The translations under genes and the position numbers were made by a program. From positions 1 to 25,749 of the forward strand of contig CAYPZU010000029.1 in assembly GCA_964415395.1 (NCBI GenBank): a DNA stretch of 25,749 nt. Direction: 5' to 3'. This DNA comes from CAYPZU01 sp964415395. Its GTDB lineage: Bacteria > Chlamydiota > Chlamydiia > Chlamydiales > SM23-39. Under the pieces are notes generated by a model, which saw only the letters and a program-made list of their open reading frames with translations, made no database searches and was not told the origin of the DNA. Positions 1-7,191 of this stretch are shown here, piece by piece; within the stretch, counting starts at the first letter, position 1; every line of letters starts with the position of its first letter.

Positions 1-77
1 TTTTCTGGGGTGGGATGCGATCTTGCGTATCCTGTCCCTTCTTATACGGACAACGTCGGTGGGTTATGCAACGGTCT

Positions 78-176
78 CATCGTTGTATCGTTCCTATCGT
101 TGACTTTGCTGCTCGATCAGAGCCGCCTGTTGTTCAGAAAATTAACGATTTGAACGATGGAACGATATGAACGATG
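78..176. repeat. Inverted array of AACGAT/ATCGTT units (periodic hairpin)
   Basis: The left arm (78-101) holds three ATCGTT copies, starting at 79, 87 and 96. The right arm (144-176) holds four AACGAT copies, starting at 144, 153, 161 and 170. Unit spacing is 8-9 bp, and the two arms are imperfect reverse complements that could form a long stem with a loop of about 42 nt. It starts 22 bp beyond the stop of the antiporter gene on the minus strand, so it may form the 3' end of that transcript. There is no T-tract typical of an intrinsic terminator. The remaining bases 1-77 show no gene or signal that I can support. Confidence 0.75.
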
Positions 177-197
177 AAAAAGGAATTACCATCAGAT

Positions 198-1577
198 TTA
201 TCCGGTGGAGCGCTTTTTCTTCTGGGAGAAGAACCAGAAGAGGGGCAGGAGCGCGAGGATGTTGCCGATTGCAATCATGATCGTGTAGCGCATCGGCGAA
301 CCGATGTCGATGTTCGGCGGCGGGACGAAACCGAAAACGATGGTGAGAATCGAGCCGATGAGGCCGAAGACGCAGCAGAAGCCGAGCCCTACATAGCCCA
401 TCGGGATCCGGAACGCGGCGCTCGGCTGGCGGGAGCGGAGGCGAAGGGCGGAGAGGAACATCAGGATGTACATGAGCATGTAAAGGCAGTTGCTTAGGCC
501 TGTCAAAAACCAGTAGAAGGCGTTGACGCTCGGCAGGAGGAGGAAGACGGAGCAGAAGAGGGTGACGAGAACCGCCTGGGCGACGAGGATGCGGGAGGCG
601 ACTCCTCTGCTGTTGACGTGGCAGAAGTAGGCGGGGAGGTAGCCCGATTCGGAGGCGTGGAGGAGCCCTTTTGCAGGAGAGATAATCCAGTTGATGATTC
701 CTCCGATGCTGCCGATCACGATGAGAAGCGACAGGCCGAAAATGAGTTTCTGGAGATGGAATTTCTCAAAGAAAGCGGCGAAAACCTGCATCAGTCCGCC
801 CGCCAGGTTGATCTGGCCGCTGGGGAGGACGATCGCGATCATGAGCGAGCCGAGGAGCATCGTTGTCAGAATGAAGAGGCAGGCCAGGAGGATCGCCCGG
901 GGGAAGTTTCTCTGCGGGTTTTCGATATGGCTCACATGGACGCCCGAAAGCTCCATTCCGAGAAATGAGACCATCACCCCTTCGAGCGCAGTCCAGGTGT
1001 CCCATTTTTCCAGCGAGCCGAAAATCAGCGAGGGTTCGAAAGAGATGGCCGACGGCTCTCCCGAGAAAATCCAGTAGAAGCCAAGCCCGATGAGGAGGAA
1101 CATCGGGAAGACGGTTCCCAGAGCGCAGAAGATCCCGTTGACGCGGGCCGAGATGTGGATCCCGAGCAGGTTGATGACGGTCAGCGTCCAGAAGATCGCT
1201 GCGATGCAGACGACCATGTAGAGCTTATTGTCGATGAGGGAAGGGTCGAAAAGATAGGCGCCCGTGCCAGCCAGGAACGAGAGGATGGTGGGGTACCAGA
1301 CCATTGTGGTGATCCATTGGAGCCAGATGGCGCACATCCCCGTTTTCTCGCCATATGCGACCCGCACCCAATGGTAGATCCCTCCTTTATCAGGGAAGGC
1401 TGCCGATAGTTCCGCCGAGACGAGCGAGCTGGGGAAGAGGAAGAAGACCGCAGAGAAAAGGAAAAAAAAGATCAGGGGGCTTCCGAAGATCGCCGCGGCG
1501 GGGAGGTTCCGGTTGCTGTCGACGGCCGAGACGATCAGGAGGAAGAGGGCGAGAAACGAGATTTTCTTCAGGCTCAT
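198..1577 (-). CDS. APC-superfamily amino acid antiporter, GadC/XasA-like
   Basis: This is a 459-aa polytopic inner-membrane protein with about 12 hydrophobic segments. It is likely an amino acid/amine or amino acid exchanger of the glutamate:GABA antiporter branch of the APC superfamily. The N-terminal region has the family pattern of an unwound first helix, followed by an AFPDKGGIYHWV stretch and an ALEGVMVSFLGMELSGVHVS stretch resembling transmembrane segment 6. It is shorter than E. coli GadC (about 511 aa) and seems to lack that protein's C-terminal plug. The start is the ATG at 1577, which overlaps the stop of the upstream aminotransferase as ATGA; the open frame upstream lies inside that gene. 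The tight coupling suggests the substrate is ornithine, glutamate or a related amino acid. Substrate assignment is inference; membership of the APC superfamily is secure. Confidence 0.88.
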   Translation of the reverse strand: MSLKKISFLALFLLIVSAVDSNRNLPAAAIFGSPLIFFFLFSAVFFLFPSSLVSAELSAAFPDKGGIYHWVRVAYGEKTGMCAIWLQWITTMVWYPTILSFLAGTGAYLFDPSLIDNKLYMVVCIAAIFWTLTVINLLGIHISARVNGIFCALGTVFPMFLLIGLGFYWIFSGEPSAISFEPSLIFGSLEKWDTWTALEGVMVSFLGMELSGVHVSHIENPQRNFPRAILLACLFILTTMLLGSLMIAIVLPSGQINLAGGLMQVFAAFFEKFHLQKLIFGLSLLIVIGSIGGIINWIISPAKGLLHASESGYLPAYFCHVNSRGVASRILVAQAVLVTLFCSVFLLLPSVNAFYWFLTGLSNCLYMLMYILMFLSALRLRSRQPSAAFRIPMGYVGLGFCCVFGLIGSILTIVFGFVPPPNIDIGSPMRYTIMIAIGNILALLPLFWFFSQKKKRSTG

Positions 1578-2770
1578 ACAAGATCCTTTGGGGATTGGAC
1601 GATGGTTTCGATAACGGAGGCGGCCCACTCAAGCTCTTCGCGGGTAACGACGAGGGGAGGCGCGAGGCGGATCACCGTTTCGTGGGTTTCTTTGGCGAGG
1701 ATGCCCTTCTGCATCAGTTTTTCGCAGATCTTGCGGGCGGAGGCTTTTTTCGGATCGCATTCCATTCCGATCCACAGCCCCTTCCCGCGGACTTCTTTGA
1801 AAAGAGGGGAGCGGAGGGCTTGCAGTTTTTGAAGGAAATAGGCTCCGAGTTCGCGGCTTTTTTCGACGAGCAATTCCTCTTCGATGAGGCGGAGCGCCTG
1901 AAGTCCTACGGCGGAGGCGAGGGCGTTGCCGCCGAAGGTGGACCCGTGCATGCCGGGATGGTAGAGGGAGAGAATCTCTTTTTTACCAAGGAAGACGGAA
2001 ACAGGCAGAAGACCGCCGCCAAGGGCTTTGCCGAGGATGAGCCCGTCTGGAGCGATCTCTTCATGCTGGTAGCAGAAAAGCTTCCCTGTCCGCCCAAGGC
2101 CTGACTGCACTTCATCTAAAAGAAGGAGGATGTTCTTCTTTTTGCAAATCGCGGAGATTTTTTTCAGGTAGCCTTCGGGCGGAATCCGGATTCCCGCTTC
2201 TCCCTGGATCGGCTCGACGAGGAAAGCGCAGGTGTTGGGGCCGATCGCTTTTTCGAGAGCGTCCGCGTCGCCGAAAGGGATCAGCTTGAATCCCGGCGTA
2301 AATGGCCCGAACCCTTTTTTGTAGGTTTCTTCGGAAGAGAAGCTGACGATTGTCGTCGTTCGGCCGTGGAAATTTCCTTCCGCGGCGATGATTTCAGGTT
2401 GAGCGATGTTCCGCACCTGATGGCCCCAGAGGCGGGCCGATTTGATCGCTGTTTCAACGGCTTCGGCGCCGCTGTTCATCGGGATTCCCATATCGAGTCC
2501 CGAAACCTCGCACAGCTTTTTAAGAAAGGGACCGAGCCTGTTGTTGTAGAAGGCGCGAGAAGGGACGGCCAGCGTTTCGGCCTGGGCGAGCATTGCGTGG
2601 ATCAGTTTCGGGTGGCAATGGCCATGGCTGATCGCCGAGTAGGCGCTCAGCATGTCGAGATATTTATTCCCTTTTTCGTCCCAAACCCAGGCGCCCTTCC
2701 CTTTGACGAGGACGACAGGGAGCGGATGGTAGGTGTGGGCGCAGTAGGTGTTTTCCAGGGCGATCGCCAT
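1574..2770 (-). CDS. rocD: Ornithine aminotransferase (class III PLP aminotransferase)
   Basis: The 398-aa product should transfer the delta-amino group of ornithine to 2-oxoglutarate, giving glutamate semialdehyde and glutamate (cytosolic arginine/ornithine catabolism linked to proline). The sequence matches the RocD/OAT family along its length: N-terminal substrate segment with AYSAISHGHCHP, NSGAEAVETAIK, GNFHGRTTT, the cofactor aspartate in LLLLDEVQSGLGRTGK, and the Schiff-base lysine at about residue 248 in LGKALGGG. An in-frame GTG at 2788 would add six residues, but the ATG at 2770 has a GGGAG ribosome-binding site 4-5 bases upstream. It is the first gene of a pair with the amino acid antiporter, overlapping by 4 bp. 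Related class III enzymes such as acetylornithine or GABA aminotransferase are less likely, because LGKALGGG and the C-terminal layout fit OAT best. Confidence 0.93.
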   Translation of the reverse strand: MAIALENTYCAHTYHPLPVVLVKGKGAWVWDEKGNKYLDMLSAYSAISHGHCHPKLIHAMLAQAETLAVPSRAFYNNRLGPFLKKLCEVSGLDMGIPMNSGAEAVETAIKSARLWGHQVRNIAQPEIIAAEGNFHGRTTTIVSFSSEETYKKGFGPFTPGFKLIPFGDADALEKAIGPNTCAFLVEPIQGEAGIRIPPEGYLKKISAICKKKNILLLLDEVQSGLGRTGKLFCYQHEEIAPDGLILGKALGGGLLPVSVFLGKKEILSLYHPGMHGSTFGGNALASAVGLQALRLIEEELLVEKSRELGAYFLQKLQALRSPLFKEVRGKGLWIGMECDPKKASARKICEKLMQKGILAKETHETVIRLAPPLVVTREELEWAASVIETIVQSPKDLV

Positions 2771-2817
2771 ATTTCTCCCATACTCCACTAAGATTTCTGC
2801 TGCAAACGAGAAAATAA

Positions 2818-2861
2818 CAGGATCTAAAGGATAAGCGGTTCGCTCTGCGAACCGGATCCTG
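2818..2861. promoter_or_regulatory. Two-tier hairpin in the rocD leader region
   Basis: A perfect 8-bp stem, CGGTTCGC/GCGAACCG with a 3-nt loop (2836-2854), sits inside an outer 7-bp stem CAGGATC/GATCCTG (2818-2824 with 2855-2861); an 11-nt bulge lies on one side. It is 48 bp upstream of rocD, in the 236-bp spacer shared with the divergent small membrane-protein gene. It may act in the rocD mRNA leader, as an operator, or as a terminator of an unseen transcript. The rest of the spacer, about 2870-3000, is very AT-rich and probably carries the promoter for the rightward gene, but no clean -35/-10 pair is evident. Confidence 0.45.
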
Positions 2862-3006
2862 CTAATTGTTTTTTTTGAATCCCGCTGTGAAATGAGGTGT
2901 TTATTTTAACTATGTGTTGTTAATTGCGTTTTTGTTAAAATCCGTGTCGGTGGTTAATTGTGGTAATTATGTTTTTATTTCATTTTTTTAAAAGGGCGGG
3001 GGCTCT

Positions 3007-3393
3007 ATGACCGCTGTAGATAGCGTCCAGAGGTCTATCCCTCAAAGAGACGAGGGGTTCCAGTGGAAAAAAGCAGCCGCTCTGACAGGAAAAGTTTTAG
3101 TTGTCGCTCTTCTGGTCGCAGCTTTAGCGGCGGCGGCCTATTTTACTGCGGGAGCGGCGATCGCCCTTTTCGCGCAGGGCGCCTCCCTTTACGGGGGACT
3201 GGCTTCGTTAGGCGCCCTTAGCTTCGGAGGGGCGGCGCTTGCAGTCCCTGTTTTGGCGGGCGCTCACAAGATGTACCGCGTGACGAAGGAAAACCTGAAA
3301 GACATCGTCCGATTCGCCAAATTTATCGTAGCTCTTGCGGCGATCGGTTTTCTAGCTTTCCTCTACGGTCGATACGGCAGACAAGTCTTTTAA
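3007..3393 (+). CDS. Small membrane protein with bilobed hydrophobic domain (Inc-like candidate)
   Basis: No family is recognised. The 128-aa protein has a hydrophilic N-terminus of about 26 residues. Two long Ala/Gly-rich hydrophobic segments follow (about 27-56 and 59-86) with only a very short turn between them. Then comes a charged linker and a third hydrophobic segment (about 103-120), and the protein ends in a basic tail. Two closely apposed hydrophobic lobes are the hallmark of chlamydial inclusion-membrane (Inc) proteins, so this could be a type III-secreted Inc-like protein; an ordinary inner-membrane protein is equally possible. The ATG follows a purine-rich AAAAGGGCGGGGG stretch and an AT-rich upstream region. 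Its stop overlaps the stop of the convergent FAD-protein gene by 4 bp (TTAA). Confidence 0.7.
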   Translation: MTAVDSVQRSIPQRDEGFQWKKAAALTGKVLVVALLVAALAAAAYFTAGAAIALFAQGASLYGGLASLGALSFGGAALAVPVLAGAHKMYRVTKENLKDIVRFAKFIVALAAIGFLAFLYGRYGRQVF

Positions 3394-4385
3394 CTTCCGA
3401 TCGCGGCTGAATAGGGTTTGAGAACCTGTTTCCATTTCTGCACATAGGTGGAGAGCGATTGGAAGTGGCCCGTGTTGATCGTTTCAAAGAGTTTCTGCCC
3501 TTGGGAGGATAATTGCCTGAGCGACTGATGGGTGTAGGGGCCTTGCTCGTAGATGTAGGGCTCCGCCTTGAGGATGTAGGCGCTTTCTCCGACGAGTCTT
3601 TTGTTCTTCAGATCCTGTAAATATTTTTCCCCCTGGCTGAATGTTTGTTCCGAATGAGTCTGGATGACGAGGAGCTGCTGTCCGGTGTTGGAAAGTCCGA
3701 CGAGATGGGTGAGGTTCATGAGCCGCGATACGCCGGGAGAAATGCCGCCGGTGTAGCAGAAGCGGGGCGGGGTCGGATCCTGGATCAGGAGATAGAGATG
3801 GTGGTATTTGGTTTTCCCGTGAGAGGCATAGGGCGGGCCGTTCTCGAATTGGATCGAGCTCATCTGGGTTACGATCAGCTTTGAGGTCGTATATTGCTTG
3901 CCGCCCGTTTTCACTGTGGCGAACGACTGCGACGGGTCGATGGCCACCGTTTCGAGCCGATGGTTCGTCAGGAGGACGATGGGTGTTCGGGAAATCAGCT
4001 GGAGAAGATGGTCGATGAGCTCATAGCAGCCTCGGGAAAAATAATAGCCGTTGGGGCTGGATGAGGGGGAAGTGTAGGGAATGAGCGGATTGTCGAGAGA
4101 AACGAGTTTGACTCCGGCATATTCTTCGAGGAAGTTTTTCAGAGTCGCGTCATGGCCGATCTGGTGGCAGCCAAGATCAGCGTGGGGGATGCCGCAGACG
4201 GTGATCGCTTTCCACGCTCCGCCGCATTCGGGAGCCGCCTCCAAAATCAGCACGCTTTTCCCTGAATGGGACTGATAGAGCGCCTCAAAAAGGGAAAAGG
4301 GGCTCGATCCGACGACGACGCAATCGAAATCGACGCCGAAAATGAACGTATTCCAGATGAGGAAAAGAGAGACAAACCATCGCAT
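3390..4385 (-). CDS. Exported FAD/NAD(P)-binding oxidoreductase-like protein
   Basis: This 331-aa protein begins with an apparent Sec signal peptide (about residues 1-17, hydrophobic FVSLFLIWNTFIFG). A Rossmann beta-alpha-beta fold follows directly: DCVVVGSSPFSLFEAL, then VLILEAAPECGGAW. The acidic residue ending strand 2 and the GGAW motif are typical of FAD-dependent amine-oxidase/UDP-galactopyranose mutase-like folds. The glycine-rich loop is degenerate (GSSPFS rather than GxGxxG). It is shorter than most amine oxidases (about 430-500 aa), so part of the substrate domain may be missing. The start is supported by AAGGA about 8 bases upstream. The substrate is unknown. Export of a flavoprotein by the Sec route is odd, since no twin-arginine motif is present; the N-terminal segment could instead be a membrane anchor. 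Confidence 0.72.
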   Translation of the reverse strand: MRWFVSLFLIWNTFIFGVDFDCVVVGSSPFSLFEALYQSHSGKSVLILEAAPECGGAWKAITVCGIPHADLGCHQIGHDATLKNFLEEYAGVKLVSLDNPLIPYTSPSSSPNGYYFSRGCYELIDHLLQLISRTPIVLLTNHRLETVAIDPSQSFATVKTGGKQYTTSKLIVTQMSSIQFENGPPYASHGKTKYHHLYLLIQDPTPPRFCYTGGISPGVSRLMNLTHLVGLSNTGQQLLVIQTHSEQTFSQGEKYLQDLKNKRLVGESAYILKAEPYIYEQGPYTHQSLRQLSSQGQKLFETINTGHFQSLSTYVQKWKQVLKPYSAAIGS

Positions 4386-4448
4386 AGATTCATTCCTTGT
4401 TTGGGCCGAGGATCTTAGCGATTCAAAAGATTTTTCTAAATAAGTTTT

Positions 4449-4470
4449 GCGCCCCGAGAGTTCGGGGCGC
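4449..4470 (-). terminator. GC-rich hairpin, likely terminator of the coiled-coil gene
   Basis: A perfect 9-bp stem, GCGCCCCGA/TCGGGGCGC with loop GAGT, lies 12 bp beyond the stop of the minus-strand coiled-coil gene. The flank on the minus strand is AAAACTTATTT rather than a clean U-run, so it is a plausible but not classical intrinsic terminator. It also lies about 64 bp upstream of the FAD-protein start and would insulate the two genes. Confidence 0.6.
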
Positions 4471-4481
4471 GGTGTAGATCT

Positions 4482-5639
4482 TTATTTGTCTTGAGCGGCT
4501 TGGGCGGGAGCGATTTGGCCTCTCACGGTGGCAACCCAGGCGTCGATGTTGGTTACCGCGGTTTGGAAGGCTTGCGCTTTGTGGGAGAGAGCGTCCCGTT
4601 CGGCCTCGGCTTTTTCGAGCTGCGCGCGGGAGCGTTGTTCGGTTTGCTTCAAGGCGAATCTCAGCTCTTCGATTTGGCCGCGGAGGATGCCTGTTTCCTG
4701 GCCCGATCGTTGGAGCGTTTTGATGACGTCGTCTTGCACTTGAACCATTTCTTTTAGGGCAGCAGCCTGCTTGCCGGAGAGCGCCGCTGCCCGGCTCTGC
4801 AGCCCCTGGTATTCGCCAAAAGCGGCTTTGATCGAGGCTCCTGTTTCTTCGAGAGCGTTCACCAGCCCGTCGATTCTGCCTGAGAAGCCCGAGAGTCTTT
4901 CCCGGATAACTGCCGCTTCTTCTTCCATTTTCCGCGCTGATTCATCAAGTTCGCGGAGGGTTCCCTCGCAGGCATCGAATCCTTGGGTATACTCTTCTAT
5001 GTCTTCTTTAGGGAAGAGGGCTAAGATTTCTCTGAGCGTATCATAGAACGAGTGATCGTAGGGTTGTTTAGCGGCAATGGCGAGGACGGCGGGCACTGTA
5101 TCGATCAGGCTGCGGACGTTTGCAGGCATGTATTCGTTTGAAGCTCTTTCTCTTGCCTCAGCGAGATCTTTTTGGATTTGCTCCGAAACCTCGGGAGCGA
5201 TGCTTCCTTCCGATCTGTAGAGCTTGCCGACGATCTTTCCCAACTTCATGACCGTTTCCATGTTCGGAACCGCCGCGTCGAGCCTGTCTCTCAGCGAGCG
5301 CTGGCACAAAATGGCCCCGCGGGCGGCGTTCATAGCGGAAGTGGCGAGCGGAACTTCGGCCTGGCACATTTTCTGAGCCTGCTCGTTTAAACGGGTCAGT
5401 TCTGCTGTCAGCCTGGCAAAGGTCTGCTCATGGCGCTGGAGCATCTCTTTGATGTCTGATGGTTTGTCGGAATGGTAAGAGGAGAGAACGCGGTTCGCTT
5501 CTTTTGCGAAAAGGCGTTCGACGGATCTGTGTTCGTTTTCGAGCCTCAGCTGCAATTGGCCGAGCGAGGGAAGAACGTTTGCGAAATTTTGGCGGGGCGA
5601 TTCTTGTAGTGCTGCATAAGCTGCTGATGCGGAAGCCAT
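4482..5639 (-). CDS. Coiled-coil protein of unknown function
   Basis: No family is recognised. The 385-aa protein is soluble, has no signal peptide or membrane segment, and is predominantly helical. The N-terminus is Ala/Ser-rich (MASASAAYAAL). Charged heptad-like stretches occur at about residues 60-95, 225-270 and 285-360, the last rich in Glu, Gln, Lys and Arg and ending in an Ala/Gln-rich tail. The composition resembles effector or structural coiled-coil proteins of intracellular bacteria, but no catalytic motif is visible. The ATG at 5639 has a good GGAG ribosome-binding site. Just upstream is a perfect TTGACA promoter element, and a GC hairpin lies downstream, so it looks like a monocistronic unit. 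A type III substrate role is speculative. Confidence 0.8.
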   Translation of the reverse strand: MASASAAYAALQESPRQNFANVLPSLGQLQLRLENEHRSVERLFAKEANRVLSSYHSDKPSDIKEMLQRHEQTFARLTAELTRLNEQAQKMCQAEVPLATSAMNAARGAILCQRSLRDRLDAAVPNMETVMKLGKIVGKLYRSEGSIAPEVSEQIQKDLAEARERASNEYMPANVRSLIDTVPAVLAIAAKQPYDHSFYDTLREILALFPKEDIEEYTQGFDACEGTLRELDESARKMEEEAAVIRERLSGFSGRIDGLVNALEETGASIKAAFGEYQGLQSRAAALSGKQAAALKEMVQVQDDVIKTLQRSGQETGILRGQIEELRFALKQTEQRSRAQLEKAEAERDALSHKAQAFQTAVTNIDAWVATVRGQIAPAQAAQDK

Positions 5640-5686
5640 TGAACTTCTCCTGGTTAACGGTTTTATGAAAAAAATCGGGCGGAGGT

Positions 5687-5713
5687 TTTATAAAATAAAT
5701 CAATGAATGTCAA
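5687..5713 (-). promoter_or_regulatory. Sigma-70-type promoter for the coiled-coil gene
   Basis: On the minus strand a perfect -35 TTGACA (5708-5713) is followed after 15 bp by TATAAA (5687-5692). The spacer is slightly short, but both hexamers are strong, and the implied leader is about 40 nt before the ATG at 5639, with the ribosome-binding site inside it. The promoter lies just downstream of the phosphoesterase stop at 5722. Confidence 0.6.
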
Positions 5714-5721
5714 ACGAAATC

Positions 5722-7191
5722 TTATTTTGTCGAGGAGAAGTCGAAGGCGTTCAGAAGGTTGTTCGCCGCAGCGTCTCTGCTCGAGAGAGAGGGGAGGGAC
5801 CATCTCTGCTCTATAAACTTGAGAATCGAGACCGTCTCATAGCTGGTGCTATCGACGAATCCTTTTTTCGCGAACGGAGAGATGATGAGCGCGGGGACGC
5901 GCGTGCCAGGGCCCCAGCGGTCGATGACAGGAGGGGACACATGATCCCATCTTCCGCCGTTTTCGTCATAGGAAACGATGATGGCGCAAGAGGGCCACGC
6001 GCTGCTTTTCTGGATCGTCCGTATCAAATCGGCGCACCAGTTGAGTCCGTCTAAAAGAGAACCGTCTCCCGGATGTTCGCTATGCCGGTCGAGAGAGCGG
6101 ATGAAGGAGACCGCAGGGAGCGTATTGTTTTTGAGCGCTTCATAGAACTCTTTCAGGTCGAAGAGATGTTCTTTGCGGCCTTTTGTTCCCGGAGCGAATT
6201 GGCTGAAATAGCTCGGCGCCTGATGGTGGAAGGCGAATGAAGGATCGGGTTTTCCGGCAAGCGCATTGTCCCATCCTTCGGCGTACCAGCCCCAGGAGAC
6301 TCCTTTTTCAGTTAGCAGGTCGCCGATCGTCTTGTAGGTTTGCGGGGGGACTCTTTTTTCGACGGGCGTTGAAGCGTGGTGAGGGGGGTAGTAGGGTTCG
6401 GCGTCGTTGATCGCGTAGCCGTCGGGAGTGACCAGTCCGTCTTTCACTAGAATGCCGCTTGGATAGACGCGGGCGACGAGTTCTTTGGGCGCTTTCGGCC
6501 AGAGGGGCATCTGCGCCGTAAAGAGCCAGAGGACGCCGCACATCGAGCCGCCGTAGCACGAGTGGAACCAGTTGTCGCAAAGGACGAACTCAGAGGCGAT
6601 CTTGCCCATTTCGGTTTTGGAGGCGTCGTAATAGCTCATTGCGAAGCCGCTGCTATTGCTCCAGGCGGAAAACCAGTTCATCTGGCCGCCGCGGATCTGG
6701 TATTGCTCCTGGTAGAAGCGGTGGACTGCGTCGCCCGTTTTCATTTTCATCGGGATGTAGGGATTGAGATCGAAAGGGCCGTTCGGGATCGAGGCGGGGA
6801 GCCTTCGATAGGGCTTGCCTGTATTCGTGTCGATGGGGATGGGAAGCTGGGGATACGCTTTGCCGAGAAGATCGATCTGGATTTTCTGCTCCGGCTTCGC
6901 GTTCGAAAGGCCGTTGGCCTTCGGAAATTTCCCGTAGAGGCTGTCGAACGACCAGTTCTCCTGGAAGATCACGATCAGCCGCTCGATTTGTTTCGCCCCT
7001 TCGATCTGCTCCGGGCTATTGGAGACGCGCTGCGGCGGCTTCCGCTCTCCGTCGGCCACTCCTTTCTTCGAGTCGGGGCGTGGATGGATGTTTTTTTCCT
7101 GGCTGTCCTGGAATGTTTTAAAGGTGCCGTCGGCGGTGGCTGCGTAAAGAGGCAGCGAGGCCAAAGCGAGAAATAAAAAAGCTCTCTTCAT
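5722..7191 (-). CDS. Exported phosphoesterase (acid phosphatase/phospholipase C family, PF04185-type)
   Basis: This 489-aa secreted enzyme probably hydrolyses phosphomonoesters or phospholipid head groups in the periplasm or outside the cell. It has a Sec signal peptide (about residues 1-18, ending LYAATA). The family metal/nucleophile region FQENWSFDSLYG is at about residues 77-87, and the downstream metal-binding motif YDENGG is at about 408-413, followed by WDHVSPP and the conserved PALIISPFAKKG block. These are the signatures of the alkaline-phosphatase-superfamily phosphoesterases that include AcpA and bacterial phospholipase C. The start is the ATG at 7191, which overlaps the nitronate monooxygenase stop as ATGA; the long in-frame upstream extension lies in that gene and is not coding. 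It is co-transcribed with that gene. Whether it is a phosphatase or a phospholipase cannot be read from the sequence. Confidence 0.9.
   Translation of the reverse strand: MKRAFLFLALASLPLYAATADGTFKTFQDSQEKNIHPRPDSKKGVADGERKPPQRVSNSPEQIEGAKQIERLIVIFQENWSFDSLYGKFPKANGLSNAKPEQKIQIDLLGKAYPQLPIPIDTNTGKPYRRLPASIPNGPFDLNPYIPMKMKTGDAVHRFYQEQYQIRGGQMNWFSAWSNSSGFAMSYYDASKTEMGKIASEFVLCDNWFHSCYGGSMCGVLWLFTAQMPLWPKAPKELVARVYPSGILVKDGLVTPDGYAINDAEPYYPPHHASTPVEKRVPPQTYKTIGDLLTEKGVSWGWYAEGWDNALAGKPDPSFAFHHQAPSYFSQFAPGTKGRKEHLFDLKEFYEALKNNTLPAVSFIRSLDRHSEHPGDGSLLDGLNWCADLIRTIQKSSAWPSCAIIVSYDENGGRWDHVSPPVIDRWGPGTRVPALIISPFAKKGFVDSTSYETVSILKFIEQRWSLPSLSSRDAAANNLLNAFDFSSTK

Noticed and set aside
144..176. CRISPR-like array of AACGAT repeats
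   Set aside because: Units are 6 bp with 2-3 bp spacers; CRISPR repeats are 24-47 bp with similar-sized spacers, and no cas genes are present.
1355..2104. 249-aa plus-strand ORF opposite the rocD/antiporter junction
   Set aside because: Low-complexity Arg/Gly-rich start, spans two well-supported minus-strand genes, no ribosome-binding site; a shadow frame of GC-rich codons.
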